Counted from the stretch's first letter, positions 28,501-36,860 are shown. The stretch is DNA of 64,000 nt from Prolixibacteraceae bacterium (GCA_025210775.1 JAOARB010000028.1:119423-183422), one strand, 5' to 3'. Notes: generated by a model from the sequence alone, not told the origin. Program-made: numbers and translations.

Positions 28501-28954
28501 TAAAGAAAACTACACTCTTGATGAAAGAATTAATATGGCTGCAGAAAGCAATATTTCAAATCAACATCAGAGATCAACAGATGGAAACTTATTGCATCCT
28601 AGAGAAGAAGATAACAATATGACTAGCCCTGAGGATCATTTTGTTTCAGAAGTCATTGAAATTATCAAAAAGAATGTACAAGATCCTAATTTCTCTGTTA
28701 GTAACCTTGCGGATGAATTACTAGTTAGTCGCTCCTATTTGCACGGAAAACTAAAAGAGATATCTGGAAATTCACCAGGAGAACTGATACGTAGTATCCG
28801 ACTTAAGAATGCAGCACATATGCTTAAAACATCCAAGCATAACATTCAAGAAGTAGCATTTCTTAATGGTTTTAACGATCCTAAATATTTTAGCCGAAGC
28901 TTTAAGTCAGCCTACGGCATAAGTCCTAAGCAATACAAGCAGAAATATAGATAA
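25508..28954 (+). CDS. membrane sensor with Reg_prop propeller, degenerate kinase and AraC output
   Basis: About 1148 residues. A GTG at 25472 is also in frame; I prefer GTG 25508 because it starts directly before a K-rich n-region and signal anchor. A periplasmic two-component-regulator propeller follows (repeats such as 'DKTGFIWYVSDDGLVYYDG', 'DKKGYTWVGTLNNGLQ', 'DKKRHLWISTSDGLYLL'), then a Y_Y_Y domain and a membrane helix near 775-793. This is the hybrid two-component (HTCS) layout. After the membrane, however, no H-E-x-R-T-P phosphoacceptor is seen, the ATPase region ('IDWERVKTILLDLLFFSLQH') lacks the N-box Asn, and no receiver domain exists. The chain goes straight to an AraC double HTH (SVSNLADELLVSRSYLHGKL to the end). 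Likely a ligand-driven regulator of the surface module upstream. Confidence 0.85.
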   Translation: MRKKSKYSTSLRWILVILLWTIIPLDLCAKKYHIQQNIINSTKRQDKVYSICQDKTGFIWYVSDDGLVYYDGVMPKTISKTASLNIIKIVDGFNNDIILLTNNKLYQFIPRKNELKPLLLNHQNSTFTLYDIIKIEGTIYIASSEGLFFCNTPYQWQQKHKEYDIKTITEGEEKILYFASKNNQVFRTGTKSSKAAKLISSINGEITALKYRNNSRVWVGTKKSGIYKIDITTGEQEHFSLSEFSPEPISIKCFSEDGTRRLWAGTSKIGLLRIRDRKPKVHITSYRLDKKDLHKTDYNNINALFRGKSGLLWIGSNGNGLVNIHFYDHAFRTVMSISNREEVRCILEDKKGYTWVGTLNNGLQRSSFREIIKARKDNKEILLKQYTFNNSIISSNNITAIEEGTKGKIWFSTWGGRLYQLNPSNEKIQTYNFEEFEKNTPIGNNILALYQDKKRHLWISTSDGLYLLSKNTKKLEKINIQSINNTQSKEKFFEIVEVKDQIILISSKGLYISINKSPFSFDYIPLKENATNKILSAKLDYPNIWLGTQKGLIRFNIIKQEFYKIYDKTNLSNIAIKSIEVDQKQNIWLVTKHDILIYNPIANRFNNLDISFPKGTVFHGPTFYRPQDRSPKMYIETNNGIIVFRPDFIRLNKDKVSAVITHLYSKGENTSSDTMIDKDVSFIDTLRLPAANNSFNLSVTTLGFKNKRYNRIGYMLKGKDKKMHYLMGNHHILKFQDLPSGKYTLLLSASNCNNVWSKKLSKYTIIIDPPFYKSTLAYFIYLLVILFIIITGGRIIRKRLLIEYGVKEQAMMMAFAPNTPINNNESAYPISNFSSSMKNSLSSSDNRYRCSQKLQISEINLNNKLKQWCDQSSRYNQIHKCSIQFKSDANIVAFIDWERVKTILLDLLFFSLQHDKNDRVDIELRTTEEKIIITITNNQHTSKGVIPMMYRILTKNYIDNKQNNLLKTHLIAESHKGHIEVNQGQDKQNSFTLILPANKENYTLDERINMAAESNISNQHQRSTDGNLLHPREEDNNMTSPEDHFVSEVIEIIKKNVQDPNFSVSNLADELLVSRSYLHGKLKEISGNSPGELIRSIRLKNAAHMLKTSKHNIQEVAFLNGFNDPKYFSRSFKSAYGISPKQYKQKYR

Positions 28955-28975
28955 TGTATTTCTATTCCCAACAAT

Positions 28976-29022
28976 AGAAACTTTCTCTTGGTGGTGATAT
29001 CATCTACCACTAAGGAAAGTTT
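28976..29022 (+). terminator. stem-loop downstream of the sensor gene
   Basis: gaaactttc pairs perfectly with gaaagtttc, continuing with cttggtggt/accactaag. The tail is A/T rich without a clean U run, so it is either a weak terminator or an RNA-stabilising hairpin. Confidence 0.55.
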
Positions 29023-29115
29023 CACTTAAAATCTTTATTGAATATTATTTTAGAACAAACCAGCCTACTTGCTATAATTTACACTCTTCTTATATCACAG
29101 ATGGATACACAATGT

Positions 29116-29123
29116 TAAATTTG
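29116..29123 (+). promoter_or_regulatory. -7 element TAAATTTG for the 29152 lipoprotein
   Basis: Exact TAnnTTTG match 28 bp upstream of the ATG. No convincing -33 box at the canonical spacing. Confidence 0.4.
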
Positions 29124-29151
29124 CACAATTTTAAACATTAAGAAACAATCC

Positions 29152-29895
29152 ATGATAAAAAGAATCATCATACTGTTCTGTCTTATTACATTTTGGGGAT
29201 GCAATGATAAGATAGATACGGATCTTCAAAGACTTAATCTAAAAGGAAGGGTACATACAATAAAAAGCTATATCTATACAGCCCATAAAGTAAAAGAGGA
29301 TGTTATTGAAGAACGGGACACCACTACTTACTCAATAGATACCTTCACCAAAGAAGGGCAACTATCTACCTCAGAATATTATGAAGCGAATATCTTGACA
29401 CAAAAAACGACTCACAATATTGTTATTGACAATAATACCAAACAAAGCATAACCTATGACACAAAGGGTAATGTTCAGTCCTATCGAGTGATTAAATACA
29501 ATAAAAAGGACTACACCATCAATATCTCTACCCTAAACGACCAAAAGGAGCTTCAGAATAAGATGGTATTACAATACAATAAAGAGAAGGTACTTTTGGA
29601 ACAAAATATTTATGATGCTTCAAATAAACTAATATCTAAATCCACATTCAAAAGGAAAGGAGAGATGTCTTTTATGACTGTTATTGAAAATGGAGAGAAG
29701 AGAAATTTTAGCCGAAAATTCAATCAATATAAAGATGTTATTGAAGATATATTGGGTTATGGGACTAATAGCCAAACGGTAACTTACCAATATACTTATG
29801 ATCAGATACACAACTGGACCAAACGAATAAGTGGAAACATAAACATGGATCCAAATAAAAAACAAGTGATTGCAAGGACCATTAACTACTATTAA
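29152..29895 (+). CDS. lipoprotein with YD/RHS-like beta repeats
   Basis: 247 residues with lipoprotein signal 'LFCLITFWGC'. The mature part is made of short strand-turn repeats ('YDTKGNVQSYRVIKYNKKDY', 'VLQYNKEKVLLEQNIYDASN', 'YTYDQIHNWTKRISG'), the pattern of Bacteroidota lipoproteins related to the RHS/YD or MORN-like antitoxin-type repeat families. The opening 'LQRLNLKGRVHTIKSYIY' is frequent in these proteins. Function unknown. It stands alone between the sensor gene and the convergent cold-shock cluster. Confidence 0.65.
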   Translation: MIKRIIILFCLITFWGCNDKIDTDLQRLNLKGRVHTIKSYIYTAHKVKEDVIEERDTTTYSIDTFTKEGQLSTSEYYEANILTQKTTHNIVIDNNTKQSITYDTKGNVQSYRVIKYNKKDYTINISTLNDQKELQNKMVLQYNKEKVLLEQNIYDASNKLISKSTFKRKGEMSFMTVIENGEKRNFSRKFNQYKDVIEDILGYGTNSQTVTYQYTYDQIHNWTKRISGNINMDPNKKQVIARTINYY

Positions 29896-30081
29896 ATCTA
29901 TTACAAAAAGAAAAGAGTAGCCAAGAATCCGTTGGAATGTAATGGTTAAATACGAGAACTCTTCTGAGAAGTATAATTCTTTGTCTTTAAAGTCCACGAA
30001 TAGCTTTAAAGGCAAAAAATTACTTCTCAAAAACTGTTTCTACATTATTTAATCATTGTAAAAACATAAAAAATATCTAAA

Positions 30082-30098
30082 AGGTTATCATATAACCT
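30082..30098 (-). terminator. short terminator after the CSD protein gene
   Basis: aggttat-cat-ataacct (7-bp arms) followed on the minus strand by TTTAGATATTTTTT. It lies just beyond the stop at 30125. Confidence 0.5.
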
Positions 30099-30124
30099 AA
30101 ATGACAACCATCAGTCAGGTTGGA

Positions 30125-30571
30125 TTATAAACGCTTTACATTTACCGCTTTCAATCCTTTTACACCCTTTTCTGTTTCAAACTCCACACGAGATCCAATC
30201 TTTAACGGTTCTGCACAGTCACTACTATGTACAAATATTGAATCCTTTGTTTCTGAATCAACAATAAACCCAAAACCTTTAGCGTCATCAAAGTTTTTAA
30301 CTCGACCATTTCGTATTCTGGTATTTACGCGAAATTCTGCTTTAGGAATTGAAATCTCAATATTCTCAGCTTTAATCTCTTTTTTCTGAGTTAAATCTGG
30401 TGGCGTTGAAGTAATTACTCCATTCTCATCTACCCAAGCAATCATGTCATCAAGACTGCCTTTTTTGCCCTCTTCTTTTCTTTCAAGTCTACGAGCCTCT
30501 TTATCCTTGCGCTTTTTCAGTTTCTTATTGCGCACATCTTTTTTGCCAAAAGTTTCTTTGGATCTAGCCAT
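30125..30571 (-). CDS. cold-shock-domain protein with basic N-terminal extension
   Basis: 148 residues. Residues 1-40 are extremely Lys/Arg-rich (NKKLKKRKDKEARRLERKEE), likely nucleic-acid binding. The C-terminal 65 residues are a cold-shock domain with RNP1-like 'DDAKGFGFIVDSETKDSIFV' and 'HSSD' plus the closing 'KGVKGLKAVNVKRL'. Such CSD proteins usually act as RNA chaperones. The gene lies 94 bp downstream of a DEAD-box helicase gene on the same strand, the standard Bacteroidota pairing, so both probably remodel RNA structure at low temperature. Confidence 0.9.
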   Translation of the reverse strand: MARSKETFGKKDVRNKKLKKRKDKEARRLERKEEGKKGSLDDMIAWVDENGVITSTPPDLTQKKEIKAENIEISIPKAEFRVNTRIRNGRVKNFDDAKGFGFIVDSETKDSIFVHSSDCAEPLKIGSRVEFETEKGVKGLKAVNVKRL

Positions 30572-30665
30572 TCAATATATATTTTAAATTGTGATAAAAG
30601 TATTCTTTAGATAGAAGCTAGATATACCTTCTATCTTACTTCTATTATTATATCATCTACGACAC

Positions 30666-31865
30666 TTATTTCGGCTCAGCACTATCTACAAATGTAAATG
30701 CATTTCCAATAGCATTCGCTCTACCTGTTCGGCCTATTCTATGAATGTAACTATCCATAGTTAAAGGCATCTGATAGTTAATCACATGGGTAATCCCTTT
30801 AATATCGATTCCTCTAGCAGCAACATCTGTTGCAACTAAAACCTTAATCTCTCCTATTTTAAATGAGTTGATTGCTTTGGTACGATAGTTCTGTGACTTA
30901 TTCCCATGAATAACATCTGATTTAACACCAAACTTAATCAATTGTTTGGTCAGCTTATTGGCCTGACGTTTGGTCTCAGTAAACAAGATCACTTTCTCAA
31001 AAGCAGGATCATCTATAAGTTTTAATAACAGATGCAGTTTGTTTTCTTCTGATCCAACACGGATAATATTTTGATTCACATTATCACTAGAGTTTTGTCC
31101 ACTAACAACACTGACTCTAATTGGATTCTTAATAATCTGATTGATTCTTTTTTCTTGAGTGGGGTCTAACGTTGCAGAGAAAAGCATGGTCTGCTTTCTA
31201 CTTCTCATCGACAAAACGATCTTATCAAGATCTCGGGAGAATCCCATATCTAACATTCTGTCGAATTCATCTACAACCAAAATAGAGGTATAACCTAGTT
31301 TCAGGGCATTTCTAGACATCAAATCAGTCAACCTTCCTGGTGTACCGATAATCATCCTTGTCCTTCTTTTGGCTAGTTGTATATCTTTATTGACATTCGT
31401 TCCACCAATAAAACAAGAGGAAGTAAGATTGGTTCCCTTTACAAAAGAGTTAAACTCGTCCTTTACCTGCATTGCAAGCTCTCTGGTAGGCACTACAACC
31501 AATGCTGTCACATGACTGTTTTCAAGCATCTGTTGGATAATAGGAATCAAGAAAGCCCCTGTCTTTCCAGTACCCGTAGCGGCGATACCGATAAGATTTT
31601 TCTTAGCAATAAGATCCTCAATACATTTTTCTTGTATCTCTGTAGGTTCCTTATAGCCCTTTTTTACAATGTTTTCATTTAAATGCTTGTGCAGATTGAA
31701 TTGGGAAAAATCAATAGTGGAAACATATGGTGCAACAATCGATTCTGTTGCCGTCTTAACCAGCTCTTCTGGGTTAATATTGGAGGTGGGTTTTCTTTTT
31801 GATTTTTGCGTTTTATTTCTTCTGGAATTCTGAGGTCTATTTCTTTTTATTTTTTTGAAAGTCAT
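30666..31865 (-). CDS. DEAD-box ATP-dependent RNA helicase (RhlE-like)
   Basis: 399 residues. Motifs in order: Q motif 'GYKEPTEIQEKCI', motif I 'AATGTGKTGAF', Ia 'PTRELA', Ib 'TPGRL', motif II 'VDEFDRM', motif III 'SAT', then in RecA domain 2 'FTETKRQ', 'ATDVAARGID' and motif VI 'HRIGRTGR'. Motif II reads D-E-F-D instead of D-E-A-D; the two acidic residues that bind Mg-ATP are retained. The N-terminal 40 residues are Lys/Arg/Asn-rich. It likely unwinds structured RNA at low temperature or in ribosome assembly, together with the adjacent CSD protein. Confidence 0.95.
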   Translation of the reverse strand: MTFKKIKRNRPQNSRRNKTQKSKRKPTSNINPEELVKTATESIVAPYVSTIDFSQFNLHKHLNENIVKKGYKEPTEIQEKCIEDLIAKKNLIGIAATGTGKTGAFLIPIIQQMLENSHVTALVVVPTRELAMQVKDEFNSFVKGTNLTSSCFIGGTNVNKDIQLAKRRTRMIIGTPGRLTDLMSRNALKLGYTSILVVDEFDRMLDMGFSRDLDKIVLSMRSRKQTMLFSATLDPTQEKRINQIIKNPIRVSVVSGQNSSDNVNQNIIRVGSEENKLHLLLKLIDDPAFEKVILFTETKRQANKLTKQLIKFGVKSDVIHGNKSQNYRTKAINSFKIGEIKVLVATDVAARGIDIKGITHVINYQMPLTMDSYIHRIGRTGRANAIGNAFTFVDSAEPK

Positions 31866-32378
31866 TCTATCTCTTAATAAATTTAATTGAAATCGATACT
31901 GCCTTATATTGCGATAAGCACACTCCTCTTTTAATGTATTTAAAGGAGCAAATAGAAAAATATCACTTCTAAATACATAGAAGTTGAATAATGAATATTA
32001 ATAAAGCAGTCTCTAATTATAACCGAAGAGCCTAAAAACGAATTCTAAAGTGGTTGTTTAAGGCACTTATAAGCTAATGGTGAGGTGTAATCTAGTTGAA
32101 GTTTTACTTTAGACTATAAAAGGAATAGTGCTTATTTATTTTTATTATTCAAATAGACATTCTAACTCCTTTGCATAAAACGAATGTTTCTAAAACTTAG
32201 TGAACAACCAAATTAAAAAAAGACGGTAATAGAATTTCAAAGATATAGTCAATCAAATCCTCCAAAGAAATGATTATGAGCAAAAAAACAAGTGTTACAA
32301 AAACAATCCCCAAGTATATAACTTGGGGAAAAATATTTTTTATAATAAACGTCAACGCTTATTAAAAGGGAATAGGGA
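31866..32378. other. intergenic region between cold-response genes
   Basis: 513 bp on the 5' side of the helicase gene. Apart from the cspA terminator at 32300-32330 I see no gene, tRNA or repeat. A long leader for the helicase mRNA would fit here but no promoter stood out. Confidence 0.5.
32300..32330 (-). terminator. intrinsic terminator of the cold-shock gene
   Basis: ccccaagt-atata-acttgggg, perfect 8-bp stem. On the minus strand it is followed by ATTGTTTTTG. Confidence 0.75.
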
Positions 32379-32573
32379 TTATCCGATAACTTCTACGTCA
32401 ACAGCGTTCAATCCTTTTTTACCTTCTTTTGTGTTGAATTTTACTTTATCATCTTCTCTGATTTCGTCAACCAATCCTGAGATGTGTACGAAGATATCTT
32501 CTCCTGTTTCTACTGAAGTAATAAATCCAAATCCTTTTGACTCATTGAAAAACTTAACTGTTCCTTCTTGCAT
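32379..32573 (-). CDS. CspA-type cold-shock protein
   Basis: 64 residues consisting of a single cold-shock domain: 'GTVKFFNESKGFGFITSVE' (RNP1 KGFGFI), 'DIFVHISGL' (RNP2 D-I-F-V-H) and the terminal 'KKGLNAVDVEVIG'. Normal length for the family. It acts as a single-strand nucleic-acid chaperone. Expression seems to start from a consensus promoter about 230 bp upstream, leaving a long leader as is usual for cold-regulated csp genes. Confidence 0.95.
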   Translation of the reverse strand: MQEGTVKFFNESKGFGFITSVETGEDIFVHISGLVDEIREDDKVKFNTKEGKKGLNAVDVEVIG

Positions 32574-33289
32574 CTTTACAAAATTTTAAATGATTAATTA
32601 TATACTATTATCCAAACAAAGAACCTCTAAAAAAGCTTTCTAAATAAATCTCGTACAAATTCATCTTAAAACAGATTATCTGTCCTAAAAACACTATTTA
32701 AAAAGAAAGTAATGATTTAATAAAACTGTAAAGAAGAGTGAACTCAAAAAAACTAATAATACTATTTACTACTTAAATTTAGACAGGTGTCTTTCTTGGA
32801 TGCTGCAAATGTAGACTTTTTTATTGGGTTTACAAACTCTATCCAAACTTAGCGTGATTTTTTATCCTCACAAAAACCAACTAAACATCTCACAATAGTG
32901 ATTACCAAACACATACACAAACAAAACTTAACATCTAATTAAGATTATATTATTGAAAATAATTGTAATGTTTTATCTCTTTCTCATGGATTCTCACTTA
33001 TACGTCGATATTCTCCTGAGAAAACTCAATAAATATCCTCATTTTAACAAGAACAACCGGCAGTATACAGAGCATTTTAAAATGATTCGATGGAATTGTG
33101 ACTTACTCAAAACAATGACATCTTTACCCATTTTACACTTAGTTTCATAGAGCAAACAATCTTAAATAAAAAATCTTCTTATCCATCATACTATTATAAT
33201 GGTCATAAAAAAGACTTCTCTAACACTTGTCATCATTTTGTAATATCTGTTGTGTAACTTTCTTTCAAAGAAATTAAAAACAGATAGTC
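32574..33289. other. cspA leader and divergent intergenic region
   Basis: About 225 bp next to cspA are predicted to be its transcribed 5' leader, AT-rich with no ORF. The remaining 450 bp up to the GDPD gene show no gene. A 65-codon TTG-start frame at 32953 has no coding character. Confidence 0.5.
32806..32836 (-). promoter_or_regulatory. consensus Bacteroidota promoter of cspA
   Basis: On the minus strand TTTG (32833-32836), exactly 19 nt, then TACATTTG (32806-32813): a full match to TTTG-N19-TAnnTTTG. Confidence 0.8.
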
Positions 33290-34204
33290 ATGAGAAATAA
33301 AAGATATACAAAAGCCCTATTCTTATTTATCCTTGTTTCCCTTGTTATCGTAGGCTGGCAAGAAGAAAAGAATCATACTCCCACCATACAAGCACATAGA
33401 GGCGGGGCAGCTCTGTACCCAGAAAACACTATCGCTGCCATGATTCATGCAGTAAAATTAGGCGTTCCTGTCTTGGAATTAGATCTACATATCACCAAAG
33501 ATCAAAAAGTAGTCGTCTCCCATGATGCCTATCTGAACGCAAAGAAGACATTGCGACCAGATGGAAAAAGAATTGATCCACAAGAACAGATGAACTATCG
33601 GATCTATCAAATGAATTATGACAGCTTGAAACAGTATGATGTAGGATCGCTTCCCTTTTCAGAATTTCCAAATCGTAAAAATATTGCCTGTCATATTCCT
33701 CTAGTGAGTGATCTTATCGACACCGTAGAGAAATATACCCAAGCTAATAAACTAACACCTGTTGGTTATAACATAGAGATTAAATCAGACACCAGTAAAG
33801 ATGGGGTCTTCTCTCCAGACTACAAAAGATTTGCAGACCTTGTCATGGAAGTACTATTAAAGAAAGATCTAGGCAACCGACTAACCATTCAGTCTTTTGA
33901 TTTCAGAACCCTAAACTACCTTTATAAGAAATATCCAAAGCTAAACTATTCCTATTTGGTCGAACCCAATGGCGAAACCTTCGAACAATCCTTATCACAC
34001 CTAAACTTTGTTCCTCATATCTATAGCCCAGACTATCGCATGGTAACCCCAAAGATGATCAAAAAAGCTCATAAAAGAAAAATGCTCATCATCCCTTGGA
34101 CCATCGATGACAAAAACAATATACAGAGGCTACAGAAACTAGGTGTTGACGCCATCATCACCAATCAACCGGATAGTGCCATGGTTTGGCTATCAAAACA
34201 TTAG
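33290..34204 (+). CDS. exported glycerophosphodiester phosphodiesterase
   Basis: 304 residues. An N-terminal hydrophobic segment (ALFLFILVSLVIVGW) acts as signal or anchor. The GDPD TIM barrel begins with 'IQAHRGGAALYPENTIAAM', where His-Arg and Glu are the catalytic/metal set, then 'LELDLHITKDQKVVVSHD' with E-x-D and the second His. 'NIEIKSD' and the terminal 'PWTIDDKNNIQRLQ' complete the fold. It hydrolyses glycerophosphodiesters to glycerol-3-phosphate plus an alcohol, outside the cytoplasm. Monocistronic. Good family-wide match. Confidence 0.9.
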   Translation: MRNKRYTKALFLFILVSLVIVGWQEEKNHTPTIQAHRGGAALYPENTIAAMIHAVKLGVPVLELDLHITKDQKVVVSHDAYLNAKKTLRPDGKRIDPQEQMNYRIYQMNYDSLKQYDVGSLPFSEFPNRKNIACHIPLVSDLIDTVEKYTQANKLTPVGYNIEIKSDTSKDGVFSPDYKRFADLVMEVLLKKDLGNRLTIQSFDFRTLNYLYKKYPKLNYSYLVEPNGETFEQSLSHLNFVPHIYSPDYRMVTPKMIKKAHKRKMLIIPWTIDDKNNIQRLQKLGVDAIITNQPDSAMVWLSKH

Positions 34205-34433
34205 ATCCCCGTCTAAAGAAGCGTTGTGGTATAGGGCAAAACAGTAATTAATGAAATAGAGCATTATTATCCCTACCCTATCCACAACCTTTTTTTGACA
34301 ACTTCAATATCAGCGATTAAATCATTCCCAACCATAAGGGGAAAAGAAACACATCTAAAGCCATATTTATTTTAAAAAAAAGAGATATTTGTAACACAAA
34401 ATGATATTGAGGTATCACGAAAAACAATCAATA

Positions 34434-35090
34434 ATGAAAATAGAAGCAGTCATCTTTGATATGGATGGAGTGTTAGTAGACTCTGAAGGATTATGGAAAA
34501 TTGCAGAAAAGGAGGTCTTCTCTTCTTTAGGTGTGGTGGTCACTGAAAAGCTTTCACACAAAACACAATCTATGACTACCGATCAAGTGACACAATTCTG
34601 GTTTGAAAGATATCCATGGGAAGGCACCAACCATCAAGAAGTCGAACAGATGGTAGTTGACAGAGTGATTGAACTTATCCAAAACGAAAATTGTGCCATC
34701 AAAGGGATCAAAAGCTTTATCGAGAAACTGCGTTCCGAAGGTCTTAAAGTCGGTCTAGCAACCAATTCCCCTTTTAAAATCATAGATCCTGTATTAAAGA
34801 AATCGGGTATTTCACATCTATTTGATGCAATCTCCTCCGCCGAATTCGAGAAACAAGGGAAACCAGCACCCGACATCTATCTTACTACCGCAAAGAAACT
34901 CAGTGTTAATCCCAAACACTGTGTTGCGATTGAAGATTCCAATTCAGGTATACAAGCAGCCCACGCAGCTGGCATGAAAGCCGTAGCATTTACAAACAAT
35001 AAAAAGAATGGACACCACTATATCGTAGATCTAATAATCGACGATTTCGAAGTAGAGACATTGCCACTATTAGAGAAAAACAAAGTTTGA
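34434..35090 (+). CDS. HAD hydrolase, hexitol/2-deoxyglucose-6-phosphatase-like
   Basis: 218 residues from ATG 34434; an in-frame ATG at 34401 would only add 11 non-conserved residues. HAD motif I is 'VIFDMDGVLVDSE' (nucleophile Asp9, Asp11), motif II 'GLATNSP', motif III Lys in 'FEKQGKPAPDIYL' and motif IV 'CVAIEDSNSG'. The cap segment 'WFERYPWEGTNHQEVEQMV' closely follows the YniC/HxpB subgroup, which dephosphorylates 2-deoxyglucose-6-P and hexitol phosphates. Cytosolic. Lies alone between the GDPD and acetyltransferase genes. Confidence 0.85.
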   Translation: MKIEAVIFDMDGVLVDSEGLWKIAEKEVFSSLGVVVTEKLSHKTQSMTTDQVTQFWFERYPWEGTNHQEVEQMVVDRVIELIQNENCAIKGIKSFIEKLRSEGLKVGLATNSPFKIIDPVLKKSGISHLFDAISSAEFEKQGKPAPDIYLTTAKKLSVNPKHCVAIEDSNSGIQAAHAAGMKAVAFTNNKKNGHHYIVDLIIDDFEVETLPLLEKNKV

Positions 35091-35276
35091 TACATCATAA
35101 ATATTCCTCCAAGACATTAAAAACACTCTTTTAGAACACCTTTCGACTAAAAAGAAGCCATCCATTCAAACCTATCCTCCTCTTTATTGTTTTTTTAGTA
35201 GACCGAATCATATCGTCTCTATTGAATAATAATCCTAACGATTATTAAAACCAAACATGAAAAGAAAGAGCAGAAT

Positions 35277-36134
35277 ATGGAAATAATTAAATCTCTTGAG
35301 AAGATCCATTTCAATGAAATATATGCCACCTTTAGTGAAGCCTTTAAAGAATATGAAGTACAAATAGATAAAGATGAGCTACAAATTATGCTACAGCGTA
35401 GAGGCTATGTACCAGAACTCTCTTTCGGTGCTTTTAAAGACCATCAGCTGGTGGCTTTCACTTTTAACGGCATCGGCATGTATCATGGAGTTAAAACAGC
35501 CTACGATACAGGCTCAGGAACCATCAAAGCCTATCGGGGACAAGGACTCATCACTAAGATATTTAATCACTCTTTACCTTTCCTAAAAGAAGCGGGCGTT
35601 TCCCATTACCTACTAGAAGTCCTTCAACACAACACCCAAGCAGTATCACTATACAAAGATCTTGGGTTTAAAGTGTGTCGTGAGTTTAACTACTTCCTCG
35701 AACCCAAAGAGAGCATCACACTATTACACGAGATTAAAGATCCCACACACCAAATAAAACCTATCGGACTCTCATCACTTAAAGAGATCAACGATTTTTG
35801 GGATTTTAACCCTTCCTGGCAAAACAGCATGGAAGCCATCGAAAGAAGACCAGAAAACTTTAAGATGCTCGGCCTCTTTAGAGAACAAAAAATGAAAGGC
35901 TATTGTATCCTTGAGCCCAACAGTGGCGACATCGCTCAAATCGCCGTGGACAAAGACTACAGACGTAAAGGAGTAGGCTCTCTTCTTCTTCGAGAGATCC
36001 TTAAATACAATCAAAGCAATACAGTCAAACTTATCAATAGTGAAAGAGGTTGCAACTCTATCACCTCCTTCCTCGATAAACATGCCATGACTCCTAAAGG
36101 CATGCAATACGAAATGGTCAAAACCCTCGAGTAA
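35277..36134 (+). CDS. tandem GNAT-domain acetyltransferase
   Basis: 285 residues with two GNAT folds. The first (about 1-150) has the acetyl-CoA motif 'TIKAYRGQGLITKIFNHSL' (R-G-x-G-L) and 'NTQAVSLYKDLGFKV'. The second (about 155-285) has 'IAVDKDYRRKGVGSLLLREI' (R-R-x-G-V-G). Both acetyl-CoA loops look intact, so either could be active. Such duplicated GNATs often acetylate small amines or antibiotics. Substrate unknown. A hairpin overlaps the stop codon and a strong terminator follows. Confidence 0.85.
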   Translation: MEIIKSLEKIHFNEIYATFSEAFKEYEVQIDKDELQIMLQRRGYVPELSFGAFKDHQLVAFTFNGIGMYHGVKTAYDTGSGTIKAYRGQGLITKIFNHSLPFLKEAGVSHYLLEVLQHNTQAVSLYKDLGFKVCREFNYFLEPKESITLLHEIKDPTHQIKPIGLSSLKEINDFWDFNPSWQNSMEAIERRPENFKMLGLFREQKMKGYCILEPNSGDIAQIAVDKDYRRKGVGSLLLREILKYNQSNTVKLINSERGCNSITSFLDKHAMTPKGMQYEMVKTLE

Positions 36135-36153
36135 TTCGAGGGATCCCTTTATT
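36124..36153 (+). terminator. hairpin overlapping the GNAT stop codon
   Basis: ccctcga-gtaat-tcgaggg: perfect 7-bp stem with the TAA stop inside the loop, followed by atccctttatt. Possible first terminator ahead of the stronger one at 36204. Confidence 0.5.
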
Positions 36154-36203
36154 TCGAAGAGATAATTATATCGCAATCAAAACACAAAGAAATAAGTGCA
36201 TTA

Positions 36204-36250
36204 CTTAGAGCTAAAAAATAAACTTCTATTTTTTAGCTCTAAGCTTTTTA
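36204..36250. terminator. strong 17-bp hairpin terminator
   Basis: cttagagctaaaaaata and tattttttagctctaag are exact complements with a 6-nt loop, followed by CTTTTTAA. Confidence 0.85.
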
Positions 36251-36419
36251 AGGCAAAAAAGAATCACTTTCTCTGACAGACACGAATGATATAAAAGATC
36301 CTGATGGTGTCGATCCTAAATGTTTTGAAGGAGTATTGGAATAAAACCAACCTTAAACCATAATAATAAAGACATAACATTTATTCATTAATTGGTCGAA
36401 ACCACAATTTTAATGCTTG

Positions 36420-36860
36420 TAAAAATCAATGTCACGCAATATGGTTTCATTAAAAGGTGCAGACACACAAAACATTGAATATCAACAAACAACATATTCA
36501 TTTGCAACATTGTAGGGGTAAACCCATGCGTTTACCCAACCATCATGCAATACACACAATATCAAACAAAAGATCCGTGTACATCCGATTGAATCCGTGT
36601 TAAATCCACCATCATACAATATGGTTTTATTAAAAGGTGCAGACACATCAGTCTGCACCACACTACGGATAAAACACTGGATATTAGAATATAAAACAAT
36701 CATTACAATTATGTCACCCCTTCAGGGTTTAGGGAGAGAGAATGCATTATCTTGCTACAATTATGCCACCCACGTTGTGGGTTCTATTGAAGCATCCATC
36801 GCTTCATTCATAAAGTGATATCATATCAACAATATCCTTTTGTGACAGCAGACATCAATT
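36420..36860. repeat. REP-like palindromic repeat cluster, copy 1
   Basis: Non-coding block with hairpins at 36516-36537 (gggtaaac-ccatgc-gtttaccc) and 36636-36659 (ggtgcagac-acatca-gtctgcacc), and a 'caccccttcagggttt' unit near 36715. Unit A (about 36465-36570) and unit B (about 36597-36860) both recur at 39755-40190 with high identity but in the order B-A. The sequence style matches extragenic palindromic repeats of REP type. Confidence 0.75.

Noticed and set aside
29629..30030. 133-codon minus-strand ORF
   Set aside because: Antisense to the lipoprotein gene at 29152-29895, which has a signal peptide and coherent repeat pattern.
32953..33150. 65-codon ORF with TTG start
   Set aside because: No family resemblance; located in an AT-rich intergenic region with no promoter or coding bias.
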